The position numbers and the translations under genes are program-made. From Gammaproteobacteria bacterium HGW-Gammaproteobacteria-14 (lineage in GTDB: Bacteria; Pseudomonadota; Gammaproteobacteria; Pseudomonadales; Alcanivoracaceae): 13,278 bases of DNA. Positions 1-7,187 of the stretch are shown here, piece by piece. A model generated the notes under the pieces. It was not told the origin of the DNA. It ran no database searches and saw only the letters and a program-made list of their open reading frames with translations. The DNA is taken from NCBI GenBank assembly GCA_002840115.1, contig PGZG01000031.1:1-13278 (forward strand), read 5' to 3'. Position 1 is the stretch's first letter, and each line of letters starts with the position of its first letter.

Positions 1-46
1 CTGGCATGGGCGCCTCCGTGGCCGGGTAATTACCGGGTAAGTCCGC

Positions 47-52
47 TAGAAT
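47..52 (+). promoter_or_regulatory. possible -10 element of the S1-protein gene
   Basis: TAGAAT (47-52) matches the sigma-70 -10 consensus at five of six positions and lies 26 nt before the start codon, giving a short leader that holds the GAGG ribosome site at 67-70. No good -35 hexamer is visible at 24-29. That region instead holds the repeat CCGGGTAA (22-29 and 33-40). Confidence 0.35.
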
Positions 53-78
53 GCGGCTCTGTTATCGAGGGTAATATC

Positions 79-933
79 ATGGTTGCTGTTGGACGAATGA
101 ATCGGCTGCAGATCGCCAAGCGCAGCGATTTTGGTCTTTTCCTTGTGGGTGATGCGGGGAGCACAATTTTGCTGCCTAGTCGCTATATCCCTGTAGACCA
201 GCCCTGTGCGCCGGGGGACTGGCTTGATGTGTTTGTCTATTTCGACAGTGAAGATCGTCTGGTGGCTACCACCGAAACTCCCAAGGTGCAGGTCGGGGAG
301 TTTGCCAGCCTGAAGGTGGTGGATATCAATCGTGTGGGTCTGTTTCTTGATTGGGGGCTGCCCAAGGATTTGTTGCTGCCCCATTCCGAAGAGCAACGGC
401 CATTGCAGGTTGGCGATTATTGCGTTGTCTATGTGTTTCTGGATAAACGCAAAGGGCGCATTACGGCTACGGCCCGGCTGGATCGTTATCTGGATCAGGA
501 GCCCACGCGCTATCGGCCGGGGCAGTCCGTGGAGTTACTGTTGGTGGCAGCCACGGAAATGGGATTCAAGGCGATCATCAATCATAAGCATTGGGGCCTG
601 ATCCACAAAAATGAGCTATTCAAGTTTGTCCGCAGCGGCATGCGTGAAACTGGTTTCATTAAAGAGCTAAGAGCCGATGGCAAGATCAGCCTCAGTTTGC
701 AGGCGGTGGGGCAGGAAGCAGCAGGGTCTCTGGCTGACCAAGTGCTGGCAAAGTTGCGTGAGAATAATGGTGTCTTGCCTTTGAATGACAAGAGCCCACC
801 GGAAAAAATAAGCGCCCTGTTCGGGGTGAGTAAAGGTAACTTCAAGAAAGCGATTGGCGGCCTCTATAAGCAAGGCCGCCTTGTTATTCATGATGATCGT
901 ATTGAGTTGGTCGACGATGAGCGCTCGTCTTGA
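79..933 (+). CDS. CvfB-like S1-domain RNA-binding protein
   Basis: This 284-residue protein resembles the CvfB/YitL family: S1-type beta-barrel RNA-binding modules followed by a C-terminal winged helix. A central S1-like module spans about residues 72-135 and contains a GLFLDWGLPKDLLLP-type segment, typical of the S1 core. Weaker S1-like regions lie at about 8-65 and 145-210. Residues about 215-280 (KISALFGVSKGNFKKAIGGL, then a basic hairpin) look like the winged helix. Family members bind RNA and in Staphylococcus affect virulence-gene expression; the exact role in proteobacteria is not well defined. No signal peptide or membrane segment is seen, so it should be cytoplasmic. The start at 79 is preferred because GAGG at 67-70 lies 8 nt upstream; an in-frame ATG at 97 has a poorer site. 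It is monocistronic and convergent with the next gene. Confidence 0.85.
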   Translation: MVAVGRMNRLQIAKRSDFGLFLVGDAGSTILLPSRYIPVDQPCAPGDWLDVFVYFDSEDRLVATTETPKVQVGEFASLKVVDINRVGLFLDWGLPKDLLLPHSEEQRPLQVGDYCVVYVFLDKRKGRITATARLDRYLDQEPTRYRPGQSVELLLVAATEMGFKAIINHKHWGLIHKNELFKFVRSGMRETGFIKELRADGKISLSLQAVGQEAAGSLADQVLAKLRENNGVLPLNDKSPPEKISALFGVSKGNFKKAIGGLYKQGRLVIHDDRIELVDDERSS

Positions 934-957
934 TCAGAGCTTGGTGTTGCCGACAAC

Positions 958-1977
958 CTACTTGCCTGCTGGTTTTTCATCGTCCAGTGGCGTGAGTTCC
1001 AATGTCAGACCGTCAGAGGTTCTGAACGGAGTGTTGTCTTTGGGTTTGCCAATATCGCTGCTGACTTTCTTTGGCGCGATGTTAGTTGGCAGGTATGGAC
1101 CCATGATTCCTTTAGCTTCCTTTAGCCATTCGGGCATGTCGTCAGGGGCGGCTTCTTGCGTTGCGTCTTCCCCCTCTTCCTCTCCTTCGATGGGGGCCAG
1201 TTTCAAATTATCCAGATCCAGTGAGAACGCTTTTGCTCTTTCCAGATAGTTGGTCATAACCTGCGGTGTTTCCACATCTTCTGGCAGATAGGCTTGGAAA
1301 AAACCACGCATCTCGACCAGTTCATCCTCAAGCAGTAGTGGCACCAGCGTTGAGTACATATCCAGCAGGGTAATGGCATTTTTCGACGAGTCAGACTGGG
1401 TGGCAGATTGCAGGCGGCTGGCCACAGCAGTATTTAACGTGTGCAGATCATTGTAGATATCTGTCAGACCATCAAACTCAATACGCCCCTTGCGTGACGG
1501 TGTTCGGCTAAGAAAATACTGGGCTAGCAGGTACATGCCCGTGACCCGGAATATGGTTTCTTCCTCTGAGCACAGAGGAAGATGAAAGCGTGCTAGCGGT
1601 TTCATAAAAGCGGTTTTCGGACAGCCACAAATCGGGTAAATCAGATCCAGCATGGATGCGATTACCCGCTGTAGCGCGGTTCGCTGTGTTATTTGCCGTT
1701 CTTCGGTGGTGATTTCTACCTCGACCTCGTCAATGGAGCGAGTGTCATGGAAGCGGTCAACAATGTTGTGCAGCTGCAATGCCAAAGGGCAGTGACTATG
1801 CTCTTCTAGCGACAGGGGACAGTGTGAGCACTGCCGGTAGTCCAGCCGTGTCCAGGGTGGTGGCTCACTGACTTTTTCACTGATCAGATCAAATGTCTGC
1901 TCGCCAAGCTGGAAGTCGAATACCTCGGGGGCACCCTCGTTCAGCTTGATGCGGTAGATAATATGGACGGAGTTCAT
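958..1977 (-). CDS. uncharacterised Cys/His-containing protein, 339 aa
   Basis: I do not recognise this protein with confidence. The N-terminal 30 residues (start MNSVHIIYRIKLNEG) look like a small beta-sheet unit. Then comes a compact cysteine/histidine cluster: C50, H52, C53, H60, H62, C63, followed by C117-G-C119 and C136. This spacing (CxxC, x9, C ... CxC) could bind zinc or an iron-sulfur cluster. Residues about 95-255 look mainly helical, and residues 260-339 form an acidic, low-complexity, probably flexible tail (GEEEGEDATQEAAPDD). No signal peptide or membrane helix is apparent. The start at 1977 has only a weak AGGT upstream. The gene is convergent with the S1-protein gene (24 nt between stops) and separated from the upstream reductase gene by a terminator, so it is probably transcribed alone. 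Two long minus-strand features, a sustained reading frame and coherent composition, support it as real. Confidence 0.8.
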   Translation of the reverse strand: MNSVHIIYRIKLNEGAPEVFDFQLGEQTFDLISEKVSEPPPWTRLDYRQCSHCPLSLEEHSHCPLALQLHNIVDRFHDTRSIDEVEVEITTEERQITQRTALQRVIASMLDLIYPICGCPKTAFMKPLARFHLPLCSEEETIFRVTGMYLLAQYFLSRTPSRKGRIEFDGLTDIYNDLHTLNTAVASRLQSATQSDSSKNAITLLDMYSTLVPLLLEDELVEMRGFFQAYLPEDVETPQVMTNYLERAKAFSLDLDNLKLAPIEGEEEGEDATQEAAPDDMPEWLKEAKGIMGPYLPTNIAPKKVSSDIGKPKDNTPFRTSDGLTLELTPLDDEKPAGK

Positions 1978-2204
1978 GGGACCTGCTGTTGTTAGTTATC
2001 GGTGCAGTCCATTGGGTGACAAAGCTGGCCAACAAAAATAGTCGTCATCCCGATCCATGGTCGACTATAACGATATCCTGCCTGAACCTTGTCTGAATAG
2101 GAATTATGCCGCTATTTCAGCATTTTATAGGGTGTTTTCAGGGAGTCCCCATACCTGTGGGCTTAGATGCTGGTCCTGGGGATGTGCATTGGTAAAACAA
2201 GGCT

Positions 2205-2232
2205 AAAACGAAAACGGGCGCCGAAGCGCCCG
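2205..2232 (-). terminator. rho-independent terminator of the fabG-like gene
   Basis: A perfect 6-bp GC stem (CGGGCG 2215-2220, CGCCCG 2227-2232) closes a 6-nt loop. Read on the minus strand, it is followed by TTTTCGTTTT (2205-2214). It lies about 20 nt past the reductase stop codon and isolates it from the 339-residue gene downstream. TTTT also occurs just beyond on the plus side, so it may work weakly in both directions. Confidence 0.85.
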
Positions 2233-2252
2233 CTCTTTTGCCGTAGAAGCGA

Positions 2253-3671
2253 TCAGGCGCCGATCAGGCTCTGACCACAAACCCGAACAATATTGCCGGT
2301 GACGCCCTGGGAAGCGGGGCTGGCAAAGTAGGAGATGGTTTCCGCCACGTCCACCGGTTGGCCACCTTGGCTCATGGAGTTCATGCGGCGACCCGCTTCG
2401 CGGATGGCAAACGGAATGGCTGCGGTCATCTGGGTTTCGATAAAACCTGGGGCTACCGCATTGATGGTGATGTTCTTCGCCTGCAGCTCCGGTGCCATAC
2501 CTTGCACCATGCCGATTACCGCAGCCTTGGAAGTGGCATAGTTGGTTTGGCCCATATTGCCAGCGATACCGGAAATCGAGCTGACGCAGACAATGCGACC
2601 GCCGTCATTCAGGGTGCCGTCTTTTAGCAGCTGGGCATTGATGCGCTCTTCCGAGCCGATATTGATATCGATCACCATGTCCCAGAACTTGTCCGGCATG
2701 CCGGCCATGGTTTTGTCACGGGTCACACCGGCGTTATGGATGATCACATCCAGGCCACCATGTTCTTTGGCGGCGGCGGAAATCAGTGCGGGCGCATCTG
2801 CAGCCGTGATGTCGGCTTCCAGTGCAACGCCGCCAATGCGGCTGGCAACCTGCTTGAGATCGTCTGCCATCGGAGGAATATCCAGCACGATAACCTTGGC
2901 ACCGTCACGGGCGATGACTTCGGCGATAGCCGCGCCGATGCCACGGGCCGCGCCAGTGACCAGCACGGTTTTGCCGGTCAGAGGTTTGTTCCAGTCAAAG
3001 CCGTCGCTGTTAAAGTCGGCGGCAGCCACACGAACCAGCTGGCCAGAGACATAGGCAGCTTTCGGTGACAGGAAAAATTGCAGGGAAGAGGCCAGTTGCG
3101 ACTCGGCGCCTTCGTCCACATAAATCAGATTAGCCACGGAGGCTTTTTTGATTTCCTTGCCCAGACTTTTGATCAAACCTTCGAGGCCGCGCTGAGCAAT
3201 ACGTTGCTCCAGAGGGCAATTTTCGGGAATGCGCCCGATTACGACGATGCGGCCACATTTTTCCAGCTTGCGGGTCAGCGGGTGGAAAAAGTCATAGAGG
3301 GCACGCAGCTCGGCGGTGTTCTTGATGCCAGTAGCGTCGAAGATCAGCCCTTTGAACTTTTGCTTGTCTTCCTTGCTGGCGGTGTAGTTGCCGACATTAA
3401 CACCGGCGGTGCCACCGGCCTTTTGCACATCCGCTTCGGCAGGAAGGCCTGCCAAGGTGTGCAGTTTTGCTTGCGGGGCTGTTTTCAGGGTTGCCAGCAC
3501 ACTGGTGATTGCTTTGCCGCCAGGAGCGGCACCGACAATAACGTCACCGCTGATAAAAGAAGCCTGACCGGGGCTGTGACGTTCCAGAATCACCGGGATC
3601 GGCAGGTTCAGGGAGCTGAAGATTTTGCTGCCCACGGGAGAGTTGGCAATGGCCTGATAGACGTCGCTCAT
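2253..3671 (-). CDS. high-molecular-weight 3-oxoacyl-ACP/CoA reductase (FabG4-like SDR)
   Basis: This short-chain dehydrogenase/reductase is predicted to reduce 3-oxoacyl thioesters to 3-hydroxyacyl thioesters with NAD(P)H. At 472 residues it is about twice the length of ordinary FabG (about 245). Residues 1-225 form a degenerate Rossmann/flavodoxin-like domain, as in mycobacterial FabG4. Residues 230-472 form the active SDR domain. Visible motifs are TGAARGIG (239-246) for cofactor, HNAG (312-315), and the catalytic set N337, S365, Y378 and K382 (YxxxK). The C-terminus ends in GQSLIGA, typical of the family. High-molecular-weight FabGs are reported to prefer NADH and CoA-linked substrates, so a role in beta-oxidation or polyester precursor metabolism is as likely as fatty acid synthesis. 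An upstream AGGGG on the minus strand supports the start. It is divergent from a thiolase gene, which fits shared acyl-CoA metabolism. Confidence 0.93.
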   Translation of the reverse strand: MSDVYQAIANSPVGSKIFSSLNLPIPVILERHSPGQASFISGDVIVGAAPGGKAITSVLATLKTAPQAKLHTLAGLPAEADVQKAGGTAGVNVGNYTASKEDKQKFKGLIFDATGIKNTAELRALYDFFHPLTRKLEKCGRIVVIGRIPENCPLEQRIAQRGLEGLIKSLGKEIKKASVANLIYVDEGAESQLASSLQFFLSPKAAYVSGQLVRVAAADFNSDGFDWNKPLTGKTVLVTGAARGIGAAIAEVIARDGAKVIVLDIPPMADDLKQVASRIGGVALEADITAADAPALISAAAKEHGGLDVIIHNAGVTRDKTMAGMPDKFWDMVIDINIGSEERINAQLLKDGTLNDGGRIVCVSSISGIAGNMGQTNYATSKAAVIGMVQGMAPELQAKNITINAVAPGFIETQMTAAIPFAIREAGRRMNSMSQGGQPVDVAETISYFASPASQGVTGNIVRVCGQSLIGA

Positions 3672-3959
3672 GATTCTGACCCCTGTTGGAAATAGGTGGA
3701 AAGTGGAAGGGGCGCTACTTTAGCACCCCGGATGGCGCGTATTGAAACACCCCGCTGTGACACGGGTATTGACCGGTGGCCTTCACGGGGCCGTCCGAAC
3801 AGCCAACCAGCGTGGCGGGAGATGCCGCTAAACTGCGCCGGTTTTCAGGGTTTTGTCGGTCACTTTTTGCGCTTACGCAGCTGCGATCGGCTTATTCAGG
3901 CCTGCTTCAGGTATGATTATCCCCCTGATTTTTACCGCCCCCATCACAGGAGAACTGAC
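3672..3959. promoter_or_regulatory. divergent promoter region, fabG-like / thiolase
   Basis: This 288-nt gap separates two divergent fatty-acid genes. Toward the thiolase, TATGAT (3912-3917) is a good -10 candidate, although the matching -35 is poor. The ribosome site AGGAGA (3948-3953) lies 6 nt before the ATG. Toward fabG, a near-perfect hairpin lies at 3709-3729: GGGGTGCTA and TAGCGCCCC on the minus strand with loop AAG, a 9-bp stem including one U-G pair. It overlaps the best minus-strand -10 candidate, TAAAGT. No other convincing structure was found. Confidence 0.5.
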
Positions 3960-5246
3960 ATGCTGGCAGGAAAGAGTGTTCGCAGAGTGGCCATTATCGG
4001 CGGCAACCGGATTCCGTTTGCCCGTTCCAACACCGCCTATTTCGGTGTCTCCAATCAGGAAATGCTGACCGCCGCAATTAATGGCCTGGTGGATCGCTAC
4101 AACCTGCAGGGCGTTCGTTTAGGCGAAGTGGCTGCGGGGGCGGTAATGAAACACGCCCGTGACTTTAATCTGGTGCGTGAGTGTGTGCTCGGCTCCAAGT
4201 TGGCACCGGAAACCCCCGCCTATGATGTTCAGCAGGCCTGCGGTACCGGCCTGGAAGCAGCCATTCTGGTGGCCAACAAGATTGCTCTGGGCCAGATCGA
4301 GTGTGCCATCGCCGGTGGTGTGGATACCACGTCTGATGCGCCGATCGGTGTTAACGAAGAAAAGCGCAAGGTGTTTATGGCCATCAACAAGGCCAAAACC
4401 AACGGCGAGAAAGCCAAGCTGGCGCTGAAACTGCTGAACCCGAAGTGGTTTATGCCGGATGTGCCGCGTAATGGCGAGCCACGTACTGGCTTGTCCATGG
4501 GCGAGCATCAGGCCATTACAGCGGCCGAGTGGGGCGTTACCCGTCAGGATCAAGATGAGCTGGCGTGGAAATCTCACCAGAATCTGGCGGCATCCTATGC
4601 GGATGGCTGGCAGAAAGACTTGATCTCCCCGTTCAAAGGGCTGGATCGTGACAACAATATGCGTGGCGACTCCACGCTGGAAAAACTGGCCACCCTGAAG
4701 CCGGTTTTCGGCGGCGAAGGCGGCACCATGACCGCGGCTAACTCCACCCCGCTGACCGACGGCGCTTCTGTGGTGTTGCTGGCCTCGGAAGAGTGGGCCA
4801 AAGAGCGCGGCCTGCCGGTGTTGGCTTATCTGACGTTCGGTGAAGTGGCAGCGGTGGACTTCCTGAAGAAGAAAGAAGGCCTGCTGTTGGCTCCAGCCTA
4901 TGCAGTGCCAAGCATGCTGAACAAAGCGGGCATCACCCTGCAGGATTTCGATTACTACGAAATCCATGAGGCGTTTGCTTCTCAGGTGTTGTCGACGCTG
5001 AAAGCCTGGGAAGATGCTAATTTCTGCAAAGAGCGTCTTGGGCTGGATAAACCGCTGGGCGCGATTGATCGCAGCAAGCTTAATGTTAAGGGCAGCTCGC
5101 TGGCCGCAGGCCACCCGTTTGCCGCCACCGGCGGCCGGATTCTGGCTAATGCTGCGAAACTGCTTAACGAGAAGGGCAAGGGTCGCGTACTGATTTCCGT
5201 GTGTGCTGCGGGCGGTCAGGGCGTAACGGCGATTGTTGAGAAGTAA
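3960..5246 (+). CDS. FadI-like acetyl-CoA acyltransferase (thiolase)
   Basis: This 428-residue thiolase carries out the reversible CoA-dependent cleavage of 3-oxoacyl-CoA, the last step of beta-oxidation (or condensation in reverse). All four catalytic features are present: nucleophile C94 in QQACGTG, H336 in IHEAFA, H385 in AAGHPFAATGG, and C415 in VCAAGGQG. Length and motifs (NSTPLTDGA at 261-269, GHPFAATG) resemble E. coli FadI and trifunctional-protein beta subunits more than the shorter AtoB/PhaA thiolases. The start at 3960 is chosen because AGGAGA (3948-3953) is well placed. The frame stays open upstream to an ATG at 3696, but those 88 residues are arginine/proline-rich, unlike thiolases and without a ribosome site. 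No FadJ-like partner is adjacent; the divergent neighbour is a ketoacyl reductase. A biosynthetic or polyester-linked role cannot be excluded. Confidence 0.93.
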   Translation: MLAGKSVRRVAIIGGNRIPFARSNTAYFGVSNQEMLTAAINGLVDRYNLQGVRLGEVAAGAVMKHARDFNLVRECVLGSKLAPETPAYDVQQACGTGLEAAILVANKIALGQIECAIAGGVDTTSDAPIGVNEEKRKVFMAINKAKTNGEKAKLALKLLNPKWFMPDVPRNGEPRTGLSMGEHQAITAAEWGVTRQDQDELAWKSHQNLAASYADGWQKDLISPFKGLDRDNNMRGDSTLEKLATLKPVFGGEGGTMTAANSTPLTDGASVVLLASEEWAKERGLPVLAYLTFGEVAAVDFLKKKEGLLLAPAYAVPSMLNKAGITLQDFDYYEIHEAFASQVLSTLKAWEDANFCKERLGLDKPLGAIDRSKLNVKGSSLAAGHPFAATGGRILANAAKLLNEKGKGRVLISVCAAGGQGVTAIVEK

Positions 5247-5277
5247 TTTCCGCTTTTAATAATGCGTCTGCTGTTCC

Positions 5278-5306
5278 CCGATGGCCGGATTTTATCCGGC
5301 CATCGG
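5278..5306 (+). terminator. hairpin downstream of the thiolase gene
   Basis: A perfect 13-bp inverted repeat (CCGATGGCCGGAT, loop TTT, ATCCGGCCATCGG) begins 31 nt after the thiolase stop. The stem is very strong but is followed by TCGTTATG rather than a continuous T-run. It therefore fits an imperfect intrinsic terminator or an mRNA 3' stabiliser. It precedes the ABC transporter gene and probably separates the two transcription units. Confidence 0.65.
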
Positions 5307-5375
5307 TCGTTATGCTCACGCAATTTAGTCTCTCATCAGGCATAATCCACGGCCTTTGAACGACCTCGGTTTCCC

Positions 5376-7133
5376 ATGGCGAACCCACGTACTGCCCCAT
5401 TGGGCCTGTTTCGATTCGCGCTGGAGTGGATCGCTCCTTATCGTCTGGCGGTTGCCGGTGCGGCACTGGCGCTGTTGTTTACAGCAACGGTAACTCTGTC
5501 CATTGGTCAGGGTTTGAGGCTGTTGATTGATAAGGGCCTGGCTGCTGGTGAACCGGCATTACTGAATCAGTCCATTATGATTTTTATGGTGTTGGTGGTG
5601 GCTCTGGCCATCGGCACCTTTGCGCGTTTCTATCTGGTGTCCTGGTTGGGAGAGCGGGTCGTGGCGGATATTCGCCGCCGGGTGTTTGATCACCTGCTGA
5701 CATTGCACCCCGGTTTTTTTGATCAGAACCGCAGTCTGGAAATCCAGTCACGTCTGACCGCTGATACCACCTTATTGCAAACTGTGATTGGTTCATCGGT
5801 GTCTATGGCACTGCGTAATACCCTAATGATGATTGGCGGCATTATCTGGCTGTTTATTACCAACTTGAAGTTGACCCTGATCGTGATGATTTCGGTGCCG
5901 TTGGTGGTGGCGCCAATTCTGATTTTTGGTCGTCGGGTACGCGGTTTGTCCCGCAGTAGTCAGGATCGTCTTGCCGATGTGGGTAGTTATGTTGGCGAAA
6001 TGCTCGGGCAGATTAAAACCGTACAGGCGTTTAATCATGAGCCGGTGGATCGCAGCCGTTTTGCCGCTGTGGTGGAGGATGCTTTTGGCGTGGCTCGGCG
6101 CCGAATTATTCAGCGAGCACTGCTCATTGTAGCGGTGATTGTGCTGGTGATGGGGGCGGTCGGTGTCATGCTGTGGGTCGGTGGCATGGATGTGATCGAG
6201 GGTCGCATCAGTGGTGGTGAGCTGGCTGCATTCGTATTTTATGCGGTGATTGTCGGCTCTGCGGTGGGTTCTATTAGTGAAGTAATTGGTGAGTTACAGC
6301 GTGCTGCTGGGGCGGCGGAACGGATTGTTGAATTACTCCGCTCCCGCAGTGAGATTTTGCCACCGGCCACAAATCTGCAGCGACTACCGGCCACGGTGAG
6401 TGGCGAGTTGGCACTGGAGAATGTGACTTTCAGTTATCCTGCGCGGCCGGACTCGCCAGCGCTGAATGGTGTGACGTTAGCCGTGCGCCCGGGAGAGTCT
6501 CTGGCACTTGTCGGGCCATCCGGTGCCGGCAAAACCACCTTGTTTGATTTACTGCTGCGTTTTGCCGATCCCCAGCAGGGTCGTATTTTGTTGGATGGTG
6601 TTGATATTCGGCAGCTGAATCCCGCTGATTTACGCCGGTGTTTTGCGCTAGTACCGCAGCAGCCCGCATTGTTTTACGGCACCATCGAAGACAATGTGCT
6701 TTATGGGCGCCCCGATGCCAGTGCTGCTGAGGTGGAAGCCGCAGCACGCACCGCCAATGCAGATGAGTTTATCCAGCAGTTACCCCAGGGTTATAAAACC
6801 CGTATCGGTGATGGCGGCGTGGGTTTATCCGGCGGCCAGAAACAACGTATTGCAATTGCTCGTGCGGTCTTGGCGGATGCGCCGATTTTACTGCTGGATG
6901 AAGCAACCAGTGCGCTGGACGCCCAAAGCGAGCATCTGGTGCAGCAGGCCATGGAGCGATTGATGCAGGGCAGAACCACGCTGGTGATTGCCCATCGTCT
7001 GGCCACGGTGATGAATGCGGATCGTATTGCAGTGATGGATCAGGGCAAGGTGCAGGCGGTGGGCAGTCACGCGGAGATGCTGCGAGATAATGCGCTTTAT
7101 GCGCGTTTGGCGGAGCTGCAGTTTAATTCCTGA
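5376..7133 (+). CDS. ABC transporter half-molecule, permease-ATPase fusion (MsbA/ABCB type)
   Basis: This 585-residue exporter half-transporter probably works as a homodimer in the inner membrane. Residues about 15-320 form the transmembrane domain, with hydrophobic segments near 22-45, 66-90, 143-163, 165-185, 247-270 and 282-303. Residues 345-585 form the nucleotide-binding domain: A-loop Y354, Walker A GPSGAGKTT (380-388), Q-loop near Q428, signature LSGGQ (484-488), Walker B ILLLDE (504-509) with catalytic E509, and switch H540. The set is intact. The length and single-chain layout match lipid/multidrug exporters such as MsbA, but the substrate cannot be read from sequence. It is probably not msbA itself, because the usual neighbour lpxK is absent. 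No clear ribosome site precedes the ATG at 5376; CATAAT (5341-5346) is a possible -10. It stands alone and is convergent with the serine hydrolase gene. Confidence 0.9.
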   Translation: MANPRTAPLGLFRFALEWIAPYRLAVAGAALALLFTATVTLSIGQGLRLLIDKGLAAGEPALLNQSIMIFMVLVVALAIGTFARFYLVSWLGERVVADIRRRVFDHLLTLHPGFFDQNRSLEIQSRLTADTTLLQTVIGSSVSMALRNTLMMIGGIIWLFITNLKLTLIVMISVPLVVAPILIFGRRVRGLSRSSQDRLADVGSYVGEMLGQIKTVQAFNHEPVDRSRFAAVVEDAFGVARRRIIQRALLIVAVIVLVMGAVGVMLWVGGMDVIEGRISGGELAAFVFYAVIVGSAVGSISEVIGELQRAAGAAERIVELLRSRSEILPPATNLQRLPATVSGELALENVTFSYPARPDSPALNGVTLAVRPGESLALVGPSGAGKTTLFDLLLRFADPQQGRILLDGVDIRQLNPADLRRCFALVPQQPALFYGTIEDNVLYGRPDASAAEVEAAARTANADEFIQQLPQGYKTRIGDGGVGLSGGQKQRIAIARAVLADAPILLLDEATSALDAQSEHLVQQAMERLMQGRTTLVIAHRLATVMNADRIAVMDQGKVQAVGSHAEMLRDNALYARLAELQFNS

Positions 7134-7187
7134 GCTGGGACTCTCATCTTGCAGTGGTATCCATCGCTGCTTTCAGACAAGGGGTTT

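Noticed and set aside
943..958. Possible terminator between the two convergent genes
   Set aside because: Only a 4-bp GTTG/CAAC stem with no T-run directly after it; too weak to call.
854..1249. 131-residue plus-strand frame overlapping two gene ends
   Set aside because: Serine-rich shadow of the 339-residue minus-strand gene; no ribosome site or domain.
2135..2192. TCCCCA...TGGGGA pairing in the gap before the 339-residue gene
   Set aside because: Six pairs over a long loop with no supporting signal; likely chance.
3696..3959. 88-residue upstream extension of the thiolase
   Set aside because: The extension is unlike any thiolase N-terminus and crosses the promoter. The ATG at 3960 has a strong AGGAGA site.
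4119..5114. 331-residue open frame antisense to the thiolase gene
   Set aside because: Same reasoning: it mirrors a conserved gene, has shadow-like composition and no ribosome site of note.
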